From assembly GCA_963708895.1 (NCBI GenBank), contig CAVPUE010000002.1, positions 310,001 to 374,000 on the forward strand: a stretch of DNA of 64,000 nt, in the 5' to 3' direction. Positions within the stretch are counted from its first letter, which is position 1, and each line of letters begins with the position of its first letter. Shown piece by piece: positions 16,849 through 25,725 of the stretch. The notes beneath the pieces were generated by a model. The model was not told the origin of the DNA. It made no database searches and saw only the letters and a list, made by a program, of their open reading frames with translations. A program made the position numbers and the translations under genes. This stretch comes from Bacillus_BD sp963708895. GTDB lineage: Bacteria; Bacillota; Bacilli; Bacillales; Cytobacillaceae.

Positions 16849-17910
16849 TTGAGCAAAATTGAAAGACTTGCTGACACAATCATTACAGAGGCTGTTAGAA
16901 GTCACGCTACTGATGTCCATATTGTCCCCCGAAGAAATGATACTCTAATCCAGCTAAGAATCTCCAACAAGTTAGTTCCAAAGCTTCATTTACCTAAAGA
17001 TGAGTGTGATCGTCTCGTTTCCCATTTTAAATTTACGGCATCCATGGATATTGGTGAACGTAGACGTCCTCAAAGTGGCTCCTGTTCTTATGTGATTGAT
17101 GACAAAATGGTAGGTCTTCGTTTATCAACCTTACCAGCTACACAAAATGAAAGTCTTGTTATTCGAATTCTTCCTCTTCATGAACACATTCCGATTTATC
17201 AAATCTCTCTTTTCCCTTCTATGACGAAAAAGCTTTTAGCTCTATTAAAGCATTCACACGGACTTATTATCCTAACAGGACCAACCGGTAGTGGAAAAAC
17301 GTCGACGCTTTATTCTCTCTTAAATGAGACCTCTCATTTATATAACCGGAATGTGATTACCCTAGAAGATCCAATTGAAAAAGAAAATGACCTTGTTTTA
17401 CAAGTGCAAGTGAATGAAAAAGCAGGACTAACCTATACTTCAGGTTTAAAGGCCATTCTTAGGCATGATCCTGATATTATTATGGTTGGAGAAATACGTG
17501 ATAGTGAAACAGCTAAAATTGCGATAAGGGCTGCGTTAACAGGGCATTTAGTGTTAACGACGATGCATACAAGAGATGCGAAGGGAGCCATCTATCGTCT
17601 TGTAGAATTTGGGGTGAATTGGCAGGAAATCGAACAAACTTTGGTGGCCATTACGGCACAACGATTAGTTGAACTGACTTGTCCTTATTGTATAGGGGAT
17701 TGTTCACCATTATGTTTAAGTTATGATAAAGCGAAAAGAGCAAGTGTATTTGAATTACTTTCAGGGAAATCCTTAGCGTCTGCATTAGGCGAGATAAGAG
17801 GAGATAAAAATATAGACCATTATCAAACATTAAGGCAAGTCATTCGTAAAGGAATTGCCTTAGGCTATATTAAAGAAAGTGAGTATGACAGATGGGTGTA
17901 TTCAGAATGA
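16849..17910 (+). CDS. comGA: Competence traffic ATPase ComGA
   Basis: 353 residues. N-terminal DVHIVPRR, Walker A GPTGSGKTSTLYS, the Asp box LEDPIE, Walker B ILRHDPDIIMVGEIRD and the HTRDAKGAIYRL region are typical of GspE/PilB secretion ATPases; a Cys pair (CPYC) lies near the C-terminus. It drives assembly of the competence pilus for DNA uptake. TTG 16849 has AAGGCGG at 9-nt spacing; GTG 16837 overlaps that site. First gene of a seven-gene comG operon. Confidence 0.94.
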   Translation: MSKIERLADTIITEAVRSHATDVHIVPRRNDTLIQLRISNKLVPKLHLPKDECDRLVSHFKFTASMDIGERRRPQSGSCSYVIDDKMVGLRLSTLPATQNESLVIRILPLHEHIPIYQISLFPSMTKKLLALLKHSHGLIILTGPTGSGKTSTLYSLLNETSHLYNRNVITLEDPIEKENDLVLQVQVNEKAGLTYTSGLKAILRHDPDIIMVGEIRDSETAKIAIRAALTGHLVLTTMHTRDAKGAIYRLVEFGVNWQEIEQTLVAITAQRLVELTCPYCIGDCSPLCLSYDKAKRASVFELLSGKSLASALGEIRGDKNIDHYQTLRQVIRKGIALGYIKESEYDRWVYSE

Positions 17911-18938
17911 AAAGGAAATGGACCTTGGATGAGCAGGCGAACTTTTTAAAAAAGCTTGGTGAACTGTTAATAAGGGGATATCCGCTCTCTGAAGCGCTTG
18001 AATCAGTACTATATCATTTACCAAAGTATAGACGCCAAGAGGTGAATGAATGCCTTGTTACTTTAAAAGAAGGGTATCCATTTTATCTTATTTTACAAAA
18101 GTTAAAATTTGATGAACATCTGACAGGATATGTATTTTTTGCTGAGCAGCATGGTGGTATGGCGACCGCATTTATTGAAGGCAGTAACATGGTACAAAAG
18201 CGGGCAAAAGACTTTTCAAAAATTAAAAAATTGTTTGCATATCCACTATTTCTGATTGGAACAACTCTGATTCTATTTGTATTCGTTCAAAAGTATTTAG
18301 TACCTCGTTTTTCTACTCTTTTTTCTTCCATGAATGTGGAAGCCAATGTTTTCACAAAGTTAATCTCGTATGTGGATCGTTTTTTTCCTCTTTTTCTGCT
18401 CTTTTCCAGTTTTATGGGGATTATTTTGATCTTTTACTACTTATTTATTTTTAGAAAGATTGCTCCTATCAATCAAAAAATCCTTTTAATGAAAATCCCA
18501 TTTGTTTCTACTTATTTGAGGTTATTCTATACTCATTATTTTTCTACTCAATTAAGCTTTTTACTTTCTGGAGGATTATCTGTTTATGAAGCTCTATCGA
18601 TGTTTGAACATCATGAGGAGCAACCCTTTTATAAACAATTAGGGAAAGAAATAAAGTTAGATTTGAGAAAAGGAGAGAAACTAGAAAAAACGTTTCAGAA
18701 TTATATATTTTTCGAAAAAGAATTAGCAATTATTACAAAGCATGGTCAAGAAAATGGAAAGTTACCACAAGAACTTATGTTTTTTGCAACCCATTGTTTA
18801 CAGCTTTTAGAGGATAAGACTGATCAATTCATGAAACAAATTCAGCCAGTTTTATATTCAATCATTGGTGTGTTAATCGTATCCATGTATTTGGCTGTGT
18901 TACTACCAATGTATCAATTATTAGATGGTATTAATTAG
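17907..18938 (+). CDS. comGB: Competence pilus membrane platform ComGB
   Basis: 343 residues of the GspF/PilC family, with two similar cytoplasmic domains (LGELLIRGYPLSEALESV; LSFLLSGGLSVYEALSMF) and three membrane helices. ATG 17907 overlaps the comGA stop (ATGA) and gives the usual MKRKW start; an in-frame ATG at 17892 is possible. It anchors pilus assembly in the membrane. Confidence 0.92.
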   Translation: MKRKWTLDEQANFLKKLGELLIRGYPLSEALESVLYHLPKYRRQEVNECLVTLKEGYPFYLILQKLKFDEHLTGYVFFAEQHGGMATAFIEGSNMVQKRAKDFSKIKKLFAYPLFLIGTTLILFVFVQKYLVPRFSTLFSSMNVEANVFTKLISYVDRFFPLFLLFSSFMGIILIFYYLFIFRKIAPINQKILLMKIPFVSTYLRLFYTHYFSTQLSFLLSGGLSVYEALSMFEHHEEQPFYKQLGKEIKLDLRKGEKLEKTFQNYIFFEKELAIITKHGQENGKLPQELMFFATHCLQLLEDKTDQFMKQIQPVLYSIIGVLIVSMYLAVLLPMYQLLDGIN

Positions 18939-18954
18939 ATGGAGGAGAAGGAAT

Positions 18955-19269
18955 ATGATAAAAAATCAAAAAGGTTTTACGCTGATTGAAATGATGATTG
19001 TTTTGTTAGTGATATCGGTTTTGCTCGTTATTACCGTTCCAAATGTAACAAAAAATAATTCGAGTATTAATGAAAAGGGGTGTGACGCTTTTATAAAAAT
19101 GGTTCAAGGTCAAGTACAGGCATATGAATTAGATGATGATAATAAAGATCCAGTTTCAGTAACTGCACTCAAAGCTGGAGGATACATCACACAAGATAAA
19201 TGTCCGTCAGGTAAAGAAATTACAATAGAAGACGGCGTAGTAACAGTAAAGAAAGAATATGAAATTTAA
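18955..19269 (+). CDS. comGC: Major pseudopilin ComGC
   Basis: 104 residues. The leader MIKNQKG is cut before the Phe of FTLIEMMIVLLVISVLLVI, the type IV prepilin motif with Glu at +5. Two Cys (KGCDAF and DKCPSG) could form the intramolecular disulfide known for ComGC. GGAGGAGAAGG precedes ATG 18955. It is the main subunit of the competence pilus. Confidence 0.95.
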   Translation: MIKNQKGFTLIEMMIVLLVISVLLVITVPNVTKNNSSINEKGCDAFIKMVQGQVQAYELDDDNKDPVSVTALKAGGYITQDKCPSGKEITIEDGVVTVKKEYEI

Positions 19270-19708
19270 TCAATCAGGTTTTACTTTAATCGAAAGTCTC
19301 ATTGTGTTAAGTGTTTTTCTTCTAATCGCTTCACTTTCTATTTTCCTCATAAAGCCCCATTATCTTTTATTTGAAAAAGAACGCTTTATTTCATTATTTA
19401 CATCCGATATTCTCTTTTCACAGCAGTATGCTATTTCTCAACAAAGAAAGTTATTTGTGTATATTGATCCAATCGAAAACGATTATTATGTTTTAGATAC
19501 TGAAACAAATAAAAGGATTATAGATAGAGAAATTCCTGCTTCTGTAAAAGTAGTACAAGGAACATTGGGAAAGCGAGATATCGATTTTTTCATTTTACCT
19601 GATGGAGGAACAACCAAATTTGGTACCTTTTACTTTAAGGTAGAGCAGAATCAATATAAGGTCGTTTTCCAAATTGGAGCGGGGAGATTTTATGTTATCA
19701 AAGAATAA
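19259..19708 (+). CDS. comGD: Minor pseudopilin ComGD
   Basis: 149 residues with prepilin motif QSG-FTLIESLIVLSVFLLIASLS. It overlaps the comGC end by 11 bp. The length and order match ComGD. Confidence 0.92.
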   Translation: MKFNQSGFTLIESLIVLSVFLLIASLSIFLIKPHYLLFEKERFISLFTSDILFSQQYAISQQRKLFVYIDPIENDYYVLDTETNKRIIDREIPASVKVVQGTLGKRDIDFFILPDGGTTKFGTFYFKVEQNQYKVVFQIGAGRFYVIKE

Positions 19709-20027
19709 AGGTTATTACTTAGTAGAACTTCTCTTAAGTCTTTCTGGATGGATATTGATTGCTAGTCTAATGGTTCCAATGTTGGTTGTATTCAATAAGC
19801 AGTCAGTTCAAATTCAAGAAAAATCAGATGCGCTTCACATTTTATACGAATATGTGCAAGAAGTGATTATTGAAAATCCAGAAAGAGAGAATTTTAGTGT
19901 GATAAAAAATAATAAAAGCTATGACATTATATGGGTTGGCGAAAAGGAAGGAAGAAAAAGCGAGGTATGCATACGCTATGAAGATGTCTTTGGAAAAACC
20001 ATTCAAATACATGAAACTGTTCAATAA
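19692..20027 (+). CDS. comGE: Minor pseudopilin ComGE
   Basis: 111 residues; N-terminus KNKG-YYLVELLLSLSGWILIAS is a degenerate prepilin signal with Glu at +5. GGGGAG lies 6 nt before ATG 19692. Overlaps comGD by 17 bp. Confidence 0.88.
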   Translation: MLSKNKGYYLVELLLSLSGWILIASLMVPMLVVFNKQSVQIQEKSDALHILYEYVQEVIIENPERENFSVIKNNKSYDIIWVGEKEGRKSEVCIRYEDVFGKTIQIHETVQ

Positions 20028-20445
20028 CAAGGGCTTTACACTTGTTGAAATGATTTTTGCATTTTCTATATTTTTGATTATCGCTTCCTTTATTCCCATT
20101 TCGATAAGTATGCTCTACCAAAATGGATTAGTGGATGAAAGATTACAGAAGATGGAGTGGGAAGTGTTTATTGCACAAATTAAAAAGGAAGTAAGAATGA
20201 GTGATAGTGTGAGCGTTGATGGAAATAAATTATACTTGAAAAATAAAGGCCAAACCATCCTTTATCAGCAATATAATTCAAATGTTCGCAGGAGAGTGGA
20301 TTTGAAAGGACATGAGATTATGCTGCAAAATATTGAGAATGTTAAATTTGAGAAGGTTACTCAAGGTGTTAAAATCTCTGTTCAAGATCTTTATCAACAG
20401 AGCGAAACAAGTATTATCCGAACCTTCATTAGTGAGTATATGTAG
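20011..20445 (+). CDS. comGF: Minor pseudopilin ComGF
   Basis: 144 residues; NNKG-FTLVEMIFAFSIFLIIASF is a full prepilin motif. ATG 20011 gives a short normal leader of 8 residues, but no clear ribosome binding site is near it; upstream in-frame ATGs at 19978 and 19921 would give unusually long leaders. The start is therefore uncertain. Confidence 0.85.
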   Translation: MKLFNNKGFTLVEMIFAFSIFLIIASFIPISISMLYQNGLVDERLQKMEWEVFIAQIKKEVRMSDSVSVDGNKLYLKNKGQTILYQQYNSNVRRRVDLKGHEIMLQNIENVKFEKVTQGVKISVQDLYQQSETSIIRTFISEYM

Positions 20446-20832
20446 ATGCTCCGAAATCAAAAGGGGTTTACTTATCCATTAACATTATGTTTACTCATTC
20501 TCCTATCCACGACACTGACTATTCAAATTGAACAGTATATAACAGAAAAAAGGATGTTAAATGAAACTGAGACCATTTTAAAACAAGATTATTATTTTTT
20601 ATCTACTATTGAATTGTTACAGTCGCAAATAGCCATAAGTGATCCAATGCCAACGACAGGTTTTTTAGATTTTAACGATGGTCAAGTAAGTTATACCATT
20701 GTTGAATTATCAGAAAGAGAGATAGAGATAAAGCTAATCCTTACGATGAAACGGGGAAATGGAGAGGTTGAAGGCTCTGCATTTTATGATAAAAGTTTAG
20801 GGAAAATAGTAAAATGGAATGAAATGAACTAA
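20446..20832 (+). CDS. comGG: Competence protein ComGG
   Basis: 128 residues, N-terminus RNQKG-FTYPLTLCLLILLS, lacking the usual Glu at +5 as in other ComGG. Starts directly after the comGF stop. Last pseudopilin-like gene of the operon. Confidence 0.85.
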   Translation: MLRNQKGFTYPLTLCLLILLSTTLTIQIEQYITEKRMLNETETILKQDYYFLSTIELLQSQIAISDPMPTTGFLDFNDGQVSYTIVELSEREIEIKLILTMKRGNGEVEGSAFYDKSLGKIVKWNEMN

Positions 20833-20912
20833 GAAGTTATGTTTAAAAGCCTTTGAATGTAGGACATACTCTTAATGTATAAATATCCTTAACAGGGGAG
20901 GTATGTTCTTAG

Positions 20913-21101
20913 GTGAAAACAAATGATTATGTTAAATACCTTACTCAGACTGTCGTTCAGTATATTGATCAACCAAAAGATGAGCGAAAAAAACTACGTC
21001 AAGAAAAAAGAGACCGTAAAGCTGATTTTCTATATAGATGGTTTGGGATTGTTCCATATGCAATGATGTTAAAAATGAGAGAAAAAAAAGAGGAAAAATA
21101 A
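20913..21101 (+). CDS. yqzE: YqzE family small basic protein
   Basis: 62 residues, starting MKTNDYVKYLTQTVVQYID and ending in a Lys/Glu-rich tail; the middle (FLYRWFGIVPYAMML) is hydrophobic. GTG 20913 with GGGGAGG 11 nt upstream. yqzE follows comGG in B. subtilis. Function unknown. Confidence 0.88.
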   Translation: MKTNDYVKYLTQTVVQYIDQPKDERKKLRQEKRDRKADFLYRWFGIVPYAMMLKMREKKEEK

Positions 21102-21137
21102 AGAAGGTTTCCCAATACTTTTGGGCAACCTTTCTTT
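21100..21137. terminator. Bidirectional terminator between yqzE and yqhG
   Basis: AAAGAAGGTTTCCCAA and TTGGGCAACCTTTCTTT around a short loop, with minor mismatches, between convergent genes. Confidence 0.85.
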
Positions 21138-21139
21138 AT

Positions 21140-21925
21140 CTATTTAATTAAGTAGAATATTCCTCCATTGATGATTGAAATAACGATTTTAGGTTCGTAT
21201 TGGTCCTTCAAGGCTTGTTTTTCTATTTCATAGCTTTCACTTTTTTCTTCGGTATCTTTATAAAAGTGTTCGAGTAAATCTAAGTCTTGATTCCAACGTT
21301 TTTTCGCTTCTTCAGCCCAAGTCTGGTCTTCTTGTTCAATTTTTACCTTTAAGAAATTCTCCATTCGTTTTAATCCACTTTTAGGCATGATTAAAGGGGA
21401 TAGCGTAAAGGAGAAATCTGGAATTTTAGGTGTCAATTCAAGCTGTAAAAGGTGATCGTGGAAATTTTCTACGATTTGTCCATTTATTAAGTTGAGCCCT
21501 ATAGAATGGAAAACATCCTTTTTTCGATCGCATTGATAAGAAACCTTTAGATTTAAACCTATCCAAGGCTTTAATGGTGTTTGTTTACCTTGAATGACGG
21601 GGGACTTTTCATACAAGCGAATATAACTGGCTAACGTTTTAGTTGATTGAAAGATCTGATGTAATCGGGGCGAACCAAAATGAATGGTTTCCCCTTTTAT
21701 TTCATCAGAAACTTTATTTGGATCTGTAATAAGAGAGAGTTTCATTGGATTCGGTTCTCCGCCTGTTTTCTCAAGGTAATGCCAATAAAAAGGACGATTC
21801 ATTAATTCCTTATCTAAATCAATCGTTAATTGGACATTCATATATCCGGGATGACTTTCAAGAATATCACAATCATTCGCTATAAAATAACGTTCTAAAA
21901 AGTTATGAATTTCCTGCTGCTGCAT
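21140..21925 (-). CDS. yqhG: YqhG family protein
   Basis: 261 residues, starting MQQQEIHNFLERYFIANDC, rich in charged residues, no membrane segment. The family is Bacillus-specific and always linked to the helicase YqhH; the two genes overlap by 23 bp here, so they are probably co-translated and may act together. A GAAAGGGG ribosome binding site lies inside yqhH. Confidence 0.88.
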   Translation of the reverse strand: MQQQEIHNFLERYFIANDCDILESHPGYMNVQLTIDLDKELMNRPFYWHYLEKTGGEPNPMKLSLITDPNKVSDEIKGETIHFGSPRLHQIFQSTKTLASYIRLYEKSPVIQGKQTPLKPWIGLNLKVSYQCDRKKDVFHSIGLNLINGQIVENFHDHLLQLELTPKIPDFSFTLSPLIMPKSGLKRMENFLKVKIEQEDQTWAEEAKKRWNQDLDLLEHFYKDTEEKSESYEIEKQALKDQYEPKIVISIINGGIFYLIK

Positions 21926-23591
21926 GTTGGTTTTCCCCTTTCAAATCTTCGGCAAACTGGATCATCGATGTCAGATTGTCCATTTTAATTTTCATTTCGC
22001 CTTCAGAGGAAGAATAATTAAATATATCCACTAAATGTTCTTCTATATTGCCAAACTCTAATTTTGTTAATATGTCATCGAGTTCACCAATCACTTTTTC
22101 AAATAAATGGATTTTCTCATATAATAACTTCATCACATGCTCTTCGACTGTGCCTTTTATCGCGAAATTATAGATTTTTACATCTTTTTCTTGTCCAAGA
22201 CGATGAATTCGTCCGATCCGTTGTTCCAATCTCATTGGATTCCAGGGTAAATCATAATTAATGATGTGGCTGCAGAACTGCAAGTTGATTCCTTCACCAC
22301 CGGCTTCAGTAGCAATCAAAACTTGTGCATTGTTTTTAAATAGTTCTCTCATCCAATCTTTCTTACCACGTTTAAAGCCACCACGGAATGGAACAGATGT
22401 TATTCCATGTTGCTTTAAAAACCATTGTAGGAAAACCTGTGTTGCTCTGTATTCTGTAAAAATAATGACTTTATCATTGATCTCTTTTATAAGTTCTAAA
22501 GCCTTTTCTGCTTTTGAATTGGTATCAACCGCTTCAACAAGGGATATTAACTGCCCGATTTGTTGATGGAATGCTTGAGAATCGTTTTCTTCCTTTTGAA
22601 GCATATTTTTTAACGTGTAATAAACGGATTCTCGACTGCTGCAAGCTTCTCTTTGTAAGGTTAGACAAGAGAATTGACTTTTATTCATAATGGCATTTCC
22701 TTGACCAAATGACGATACAGCATCATAAAGCTCTCTTTCTTTCTCGGAAAATTCAATACTAATCGTTTCAACGATCCGTTTTGTCCACTCGATGCCAGTG
22801 TCTGCTCGACGATTTCGAATCATTACTTTGTTAACAAGTTCTTTTAAATATTGATCATCATCGAGTGAACGGGAATCTTTCTTATACTTATTATAAAAGT
22901 CTGTTTCACTACCAAGGTGACCGGGTTTTAATAACGATACAAGATTAAAAATTTCACTAATTCGATTTTGAATCGGTGTAGCTGTCAATAAGAGACAAAA
23001 CTTCTTTTTTAAATTTTGGACAAACTCATAGTTTTTTGTTTTATTATTTTTGAGCTTATGCGCTTCATCGATAATCACTAAATCATAGTCCTGTTTATAG
23101 ATGATCTCCCGGTGAGGTGACCGCTTAGCTGTATCGATGGAAGAAATAACAACATCACATTGCTCCCAAACATAACTTTTCCTTTGCGTAATAGCAGGAA
23201 TAAAGAACTTGGAATTGAGTTCACTTGCCCACTGTGTGACAAGGGAGGCAGGGACTAAAATTAAGACCTTTTTGACGAGGCCGCGAATCATATACTCTTT
23301 CAGAATTAATCCAGCTTCAATCGTTTTCCCTAGCCCTACTTCATCAGCTAGAATCGCTTTTCCATTCATATTCTCGACTACTTGCTTGGCTACTTCAAGT
23401 TGGTGTGGAAGTGGGGTTAAGTGTGATAAATGTTCAGGTGCTAGGAGTCCCTCAAATTCGGGAATGACGGTATGCTTCTCCACTTCTACAGCTAAATTAA
23501 ATATTTCCCAGTTTCCCCAAGGCCCATCAGTATCCATTCGAGATATCAATTCATCTTGCCATGATTGATCAAATTCGATTTGTACCGTCAT
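21903..23591 (-). CDS. yqhH: SNF2-type DEAD/DEAH helicase YqhH
   Basis: 562 residues. Q-like PLPHQLEVAKQV, Walker A LADEVGLGKTIEAG, motif II VIIDEAHKLKN, motif III LLTATPIQN, motifs IV-VI in the C-terminal RecA fold (VLIATEAGGEGINLQ and RIHRLGQEK) define a RapA/SNF2-like translocase. ATG 23591 follows AGAGGTG by 6 nt. Forms a two-gene unit with yqhG. Substrate unknown; DNA or transcription-complex remodelling is inferred from the family. Confidence 0.93.
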   Translation of the reverse strand: MTVQIEFDQSWQDELISRMDTDGPWGNWEIFNLAVEVEKHTVIPEFEGLLAPEHLSHLTPLPHQLEVAKQVVENMNGKAILADEVGLGKTIEAGLILKEYMIRGLVKKVLILVPASLVTQWASELNSKFFIPAITQRKSYVWEQCDVVISSIDTAKRSPHREIIYKQDYDLVIIDEAHKLKNNKTKNYEFVQNLKKKFCLLLTATPIQNRISEIFNLVSLLKPGHLGSETDFYNKYKKDSRSLDDDQYLKELVNKVMIRNRRADTGIEWTKRIVETISIEFSEKERELYDAVSSFGQGNAIMNKSQFSCLTLQREACSSRESVYYTLKNMLQKEENDSQAFHQQIGQLISLVEAVDTNSKAEKALELIKEINDKVIIFTEYRATQVFLQWFLKQHGITSVPFRGGFKRGKKDWMRELFKNNAQVLIATEAGGEGINLQFCSHIINYDLPWNPMRLEQRIGRIHRLGQEKDVKIYNFAIKGTVEEHVMKLLYEKIHLFEKVIGELDDILTKLEFGNIEEHLVDIFNYSSSEGEMKIKMDNLTSMIQFAEDLKGENQHAAAGNS

Positions 23592-23750
23592 CGCATTCAC
23601 CTCTTTAAAATATATGAACTGATATAATTTCAGAATAACTCCGATTTTGATTTAGGGTTTAGTATGACCAAAACGAATAATATTATGATAAGAATAAGCT
23701 GAGAGAGTAAAAAGAGGGAAAGAAAATGGAGCCTAATAACGTAGGGCATT

Positions 23751-23783
23751 AAAAAACCCGACTTTGCTATAGTCAGGTTTTTT
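23751..23783 (-). terminator. Terminator of yqhL
   Basis: AAAAAACCCGACT and AGTCAGGTTTTTT with one mismatch; followed by a T run when read on the minus strand. Confidence 0.8.
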
Positions 23784-23793
23784 AATATCCTTT

Positions 23794-24171
23794 TTATTTT
23801 GTCTTAATTTTCCCAGTCCATTTTTTGAATCCACCTTGTAAATGAGATAGATCTTTATAGCCTTTTTTGTATAACAATTGTGCGGCACGAGCGCTTCTTT
23901 GGCCACTTTGGCAATACAAATAAACAGGCTTGTCTGGACGGATTTCTTGTAAACGCATTTTCATTTGAGACATTGGAATATTTCTTGCTCCCAAAATATG
24001 TCCGTTTTCAAATTCATTTGGTTCACGAACATCGATTAACTGTGCTTTTCGGTATCCTTCACGAAATTGTTCCTCTGTTAATGTTTTTAAAATTTTTCGT
24101 TGGTGTAGCATATTAAATAAAATATAAATGACCACAACACCTATGATAATTAAGAATATTGCTGTTTCCAA
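23794..24171 (-). CDS. yqhL: Membrane-anchored rhodanese-like protein
   Basis: 125 residues. Residues 3-19 form a membrane anchor, then a single rhodanese domain with LIDVREPNEFENGHILGARNIP and the active loop YCQSGQRSARA (catalytic Cys). A sulfurtransferase role is inferred. In B. subtilis the gcv glycine-cleavage genes stand next to yqhL; none is present here. Confidence 0.92.
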   Translation of the reverse strand: METAIFLIIIGVVVIYILFNMLHQRKILKTLTEEQFREGYRKAQLIDVREPNEFENGHILGARNIPMSQMKMRLQEIRPDKPVYLYCQSGQRSARAAQLLYKKGYKDLSHLQGGFKKWTGKIKTK

Positions 24172-24321
24172 AAATAATTGCTCCTTTCGCGCTTCAATTA
24201 GCCAACTATTATTATATATTTCATTTATGTAAAGAGTAAAGTGAGATGAGCAAAAAACTTTTTTAAGAGAACAGACTTTGTTTTTTAGTATAATTTTGTT
24301 AGACTTATATGGTTGAAATAA

Positions 24322-24511
24322 GAAGGCTATTTTCGTAAATATTGTTGTTAAAATCCAAATGTCGATTTTAACGTAGAAAAAGCTATACTGTGCATTCTTA
24401 TTAAATTTGTAGCTCTTTTCTCAAAAATAAAGTCCTATGTCAACTCGAAAACAAGGACAATCTGCTTTTTTCTCTCTTCAAAAAGCAACGAAGCTTGAGA
24501 AAAGATCTAAT
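24322..24511 (+). repeat. Dispersed intergenic repeat, copy B
   Basis: About 190 bp related to copies at 6091 and 33253. Hairpin 1: GTTAAAATC / GATTTTAAC near 24347-24371. Hairpin 2: CTCTTTTCTCAA (from 24413) with TTGAGAAAAGAT (to about 24506). It fills most of the yqhL-lipM gap and ends 23 bp before lipM. Confidence 0.85.
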
Positions 24512-24534
24512 TAAGAAAGAATGGGGCGTTTGAA

Positions 24535-25371
24535 ATGGAGAAAGAAACATGGAGGTTTATTGATTCTGGTAATGGATCACCGTCATTTAATATGGCATTG
24601 GATGAGGCATTAATGGAGTGGAACAGCCAAGGTAAATTTCCCCCAATAATTCGGTTTTATGGCTGGAATCCAGCAACTCTTTCTATCGGTTTTTTCCAAA
24701 AGGCAGAAAAAGAAATTGATATAGAAGCGGTTCGTAACCAAGGAATTGGTTTTGTACGCCGTCCCACAGGGGGTAGGGCCGTTCTTCATGAACATGAACT
24801 AACCTATAGTGTAATAGTATCTGAATCACACCCAGCAATGCCTAAAACGGTAGCTGAAGCTTACCGTGTAATATCTGAAGGGATTTTAAAGGGATTTCAT
24901 AATCTAGGCTTGGATGCTTATTTTGCTGTCCCACAAACAGAAGCGGATCGAGAAGCATTAAAAAGTCCTCACTCACCTGTTTGTTTTGATACACCAAGTT
25001 GGTATGAGCTTGTTGTTGAAGGGAGAAAAGTCGCTGGAAGTGCTCAGACGAGGCAAAAAGGCGTTATCCTTCAACACGGTTCCATATTAATTGACGTTGA
25101 CGAGGATAAGCTTTTTAGCTTGTTTAAGTATCCGAATGAACGGGTAAAGGCACGTGTACAAAAGTCCTTCAAAAATAAGGCTGTAGCCATAAATGAAATC
25201 AGTTCACACCGTGTGACATTAGACGAAACAAAACATGCTTTTAAAGCGGGTTTTGAAGAGGGGTTAAATATTAACCTAGAGCCATATCAATTAACAAAAG
25301 ATGAGATGGATCATGTGATGGAAATTGCAAAAAGTCGTTATGAAAATGATGAATGGAACTTTATGAGATAG
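24535..25371 (+). CDS. lipM: Octanoyl-[GcvH]:protein N-octanoyltransferase LipM
   Basis: 278 residues of the biotin/lipoate ligase fold: RRPTGGRAVLHEHELTYS, catalytic Cys150 in HSPVCFDTPSWYE, and the Lys of KVAGSAQTRQKG. LipM moves octanoate from acyl carrier protein to GcvH, the first step of lipoate assembly, which the BkdB E2 protein in this window needs. The Cys number equals that of the B. subtilis enzyme. Confidence 0.95.
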   Translation: MEKETWRFIDSGNGSPSFNMALDEALMEWNSQGKFPPIIRFYGWNPATLSIGFFQKAEKEIDIEAVRNQGIGFVRRPTGGRAVLHEHELTYSVIVSESHPAMPKTVAEAYRVISEGILKGFHNLGLDAYFAVPQTEADREALKSPHSPVCFDTPSWYELVVEGRKVAGSAQTRQKGVILQHGSILIDVDEDKLFSLFKYPNERVKARVQKSFKNKAVAINEISSHRVTLDETKHAFKAGFEEGLNINLEPYQLTKDEMDHVMEIAKSRYENDEWNFMR

Positions 25372-25398
25372 TGGCATAATAAAATCGTTTACACATTA

Positions 25399-25437
25399 AA
25401 AAATAAAGCAGAGTTTTACTTTTTCTGCTTTATTTTT
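25399..25437 (+). terminator. Terminator of lipM
   Basis: AAATAAAGCAGA and TCTGCTTTATTT with an 11-nt loop and T run. Confidence 0.9.
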
Positions 25438-25559
25438 CTATGCAAGCCATGAAAAAGGGTAAAATTTGTTATTATTTGCTTAGTTTCAAAGCTTTTCTCT
25501 AGTATTCTCTTATTATTGGTTTTTTATGTGTTTGACAAAACAATACTTTTTTGGTTCAA

Positions 25560-25608
25560 AAACAATATGTAGTGGTATATTAAATATTTATAACACAATA
25601 TATTGATT
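25560..25608. promoter_or_regulatory. Pair of NrdR-type boxes upstream of the ribonucleotide reductase gene
   Basis: Box 1 at 25560-25575 has core CAATATGTAGTG; box 2 at 25593-25608 reads ACACAATATATTGATT, matching 14 of 16 positions of the palindrome ACACAATATATTGTGT. The starts are 33 bp apart, about three helical turns. A TTGACA at 25532-25537 lies upstream. Repression by NrdR is inferred. The rest of 25438-25725 holds no riboswitch core I can recognise. Confidence 0.72.
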
Positions 25609-25725
25609 TCATAGAGTTGATATGATATTTTAGATTTACACTAAAAGAACATAGTCAGCCATGGGTGTTCACGATTTGATAATCAACATAGATGAACATG
25701 GAAACTATTTGAAGGAGTTGTATAT

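Noticed and set aside
23726..23752. Eight-residue mini-gene (MEPNNVGH) with a GAGGG upstream, possible remnant of the gcv locus or glycine riboswitch
   Set aside because: No riboswitch core is visible and the peptide matches nothing; the following hairpin is best explained as the yqhL terminator.
25440..25725. Cobalamin riboswitch upstream of the B12-dependent reductase
   Set aside because: The conserved B12-box (GCCACTG-like) is not present on either strand.
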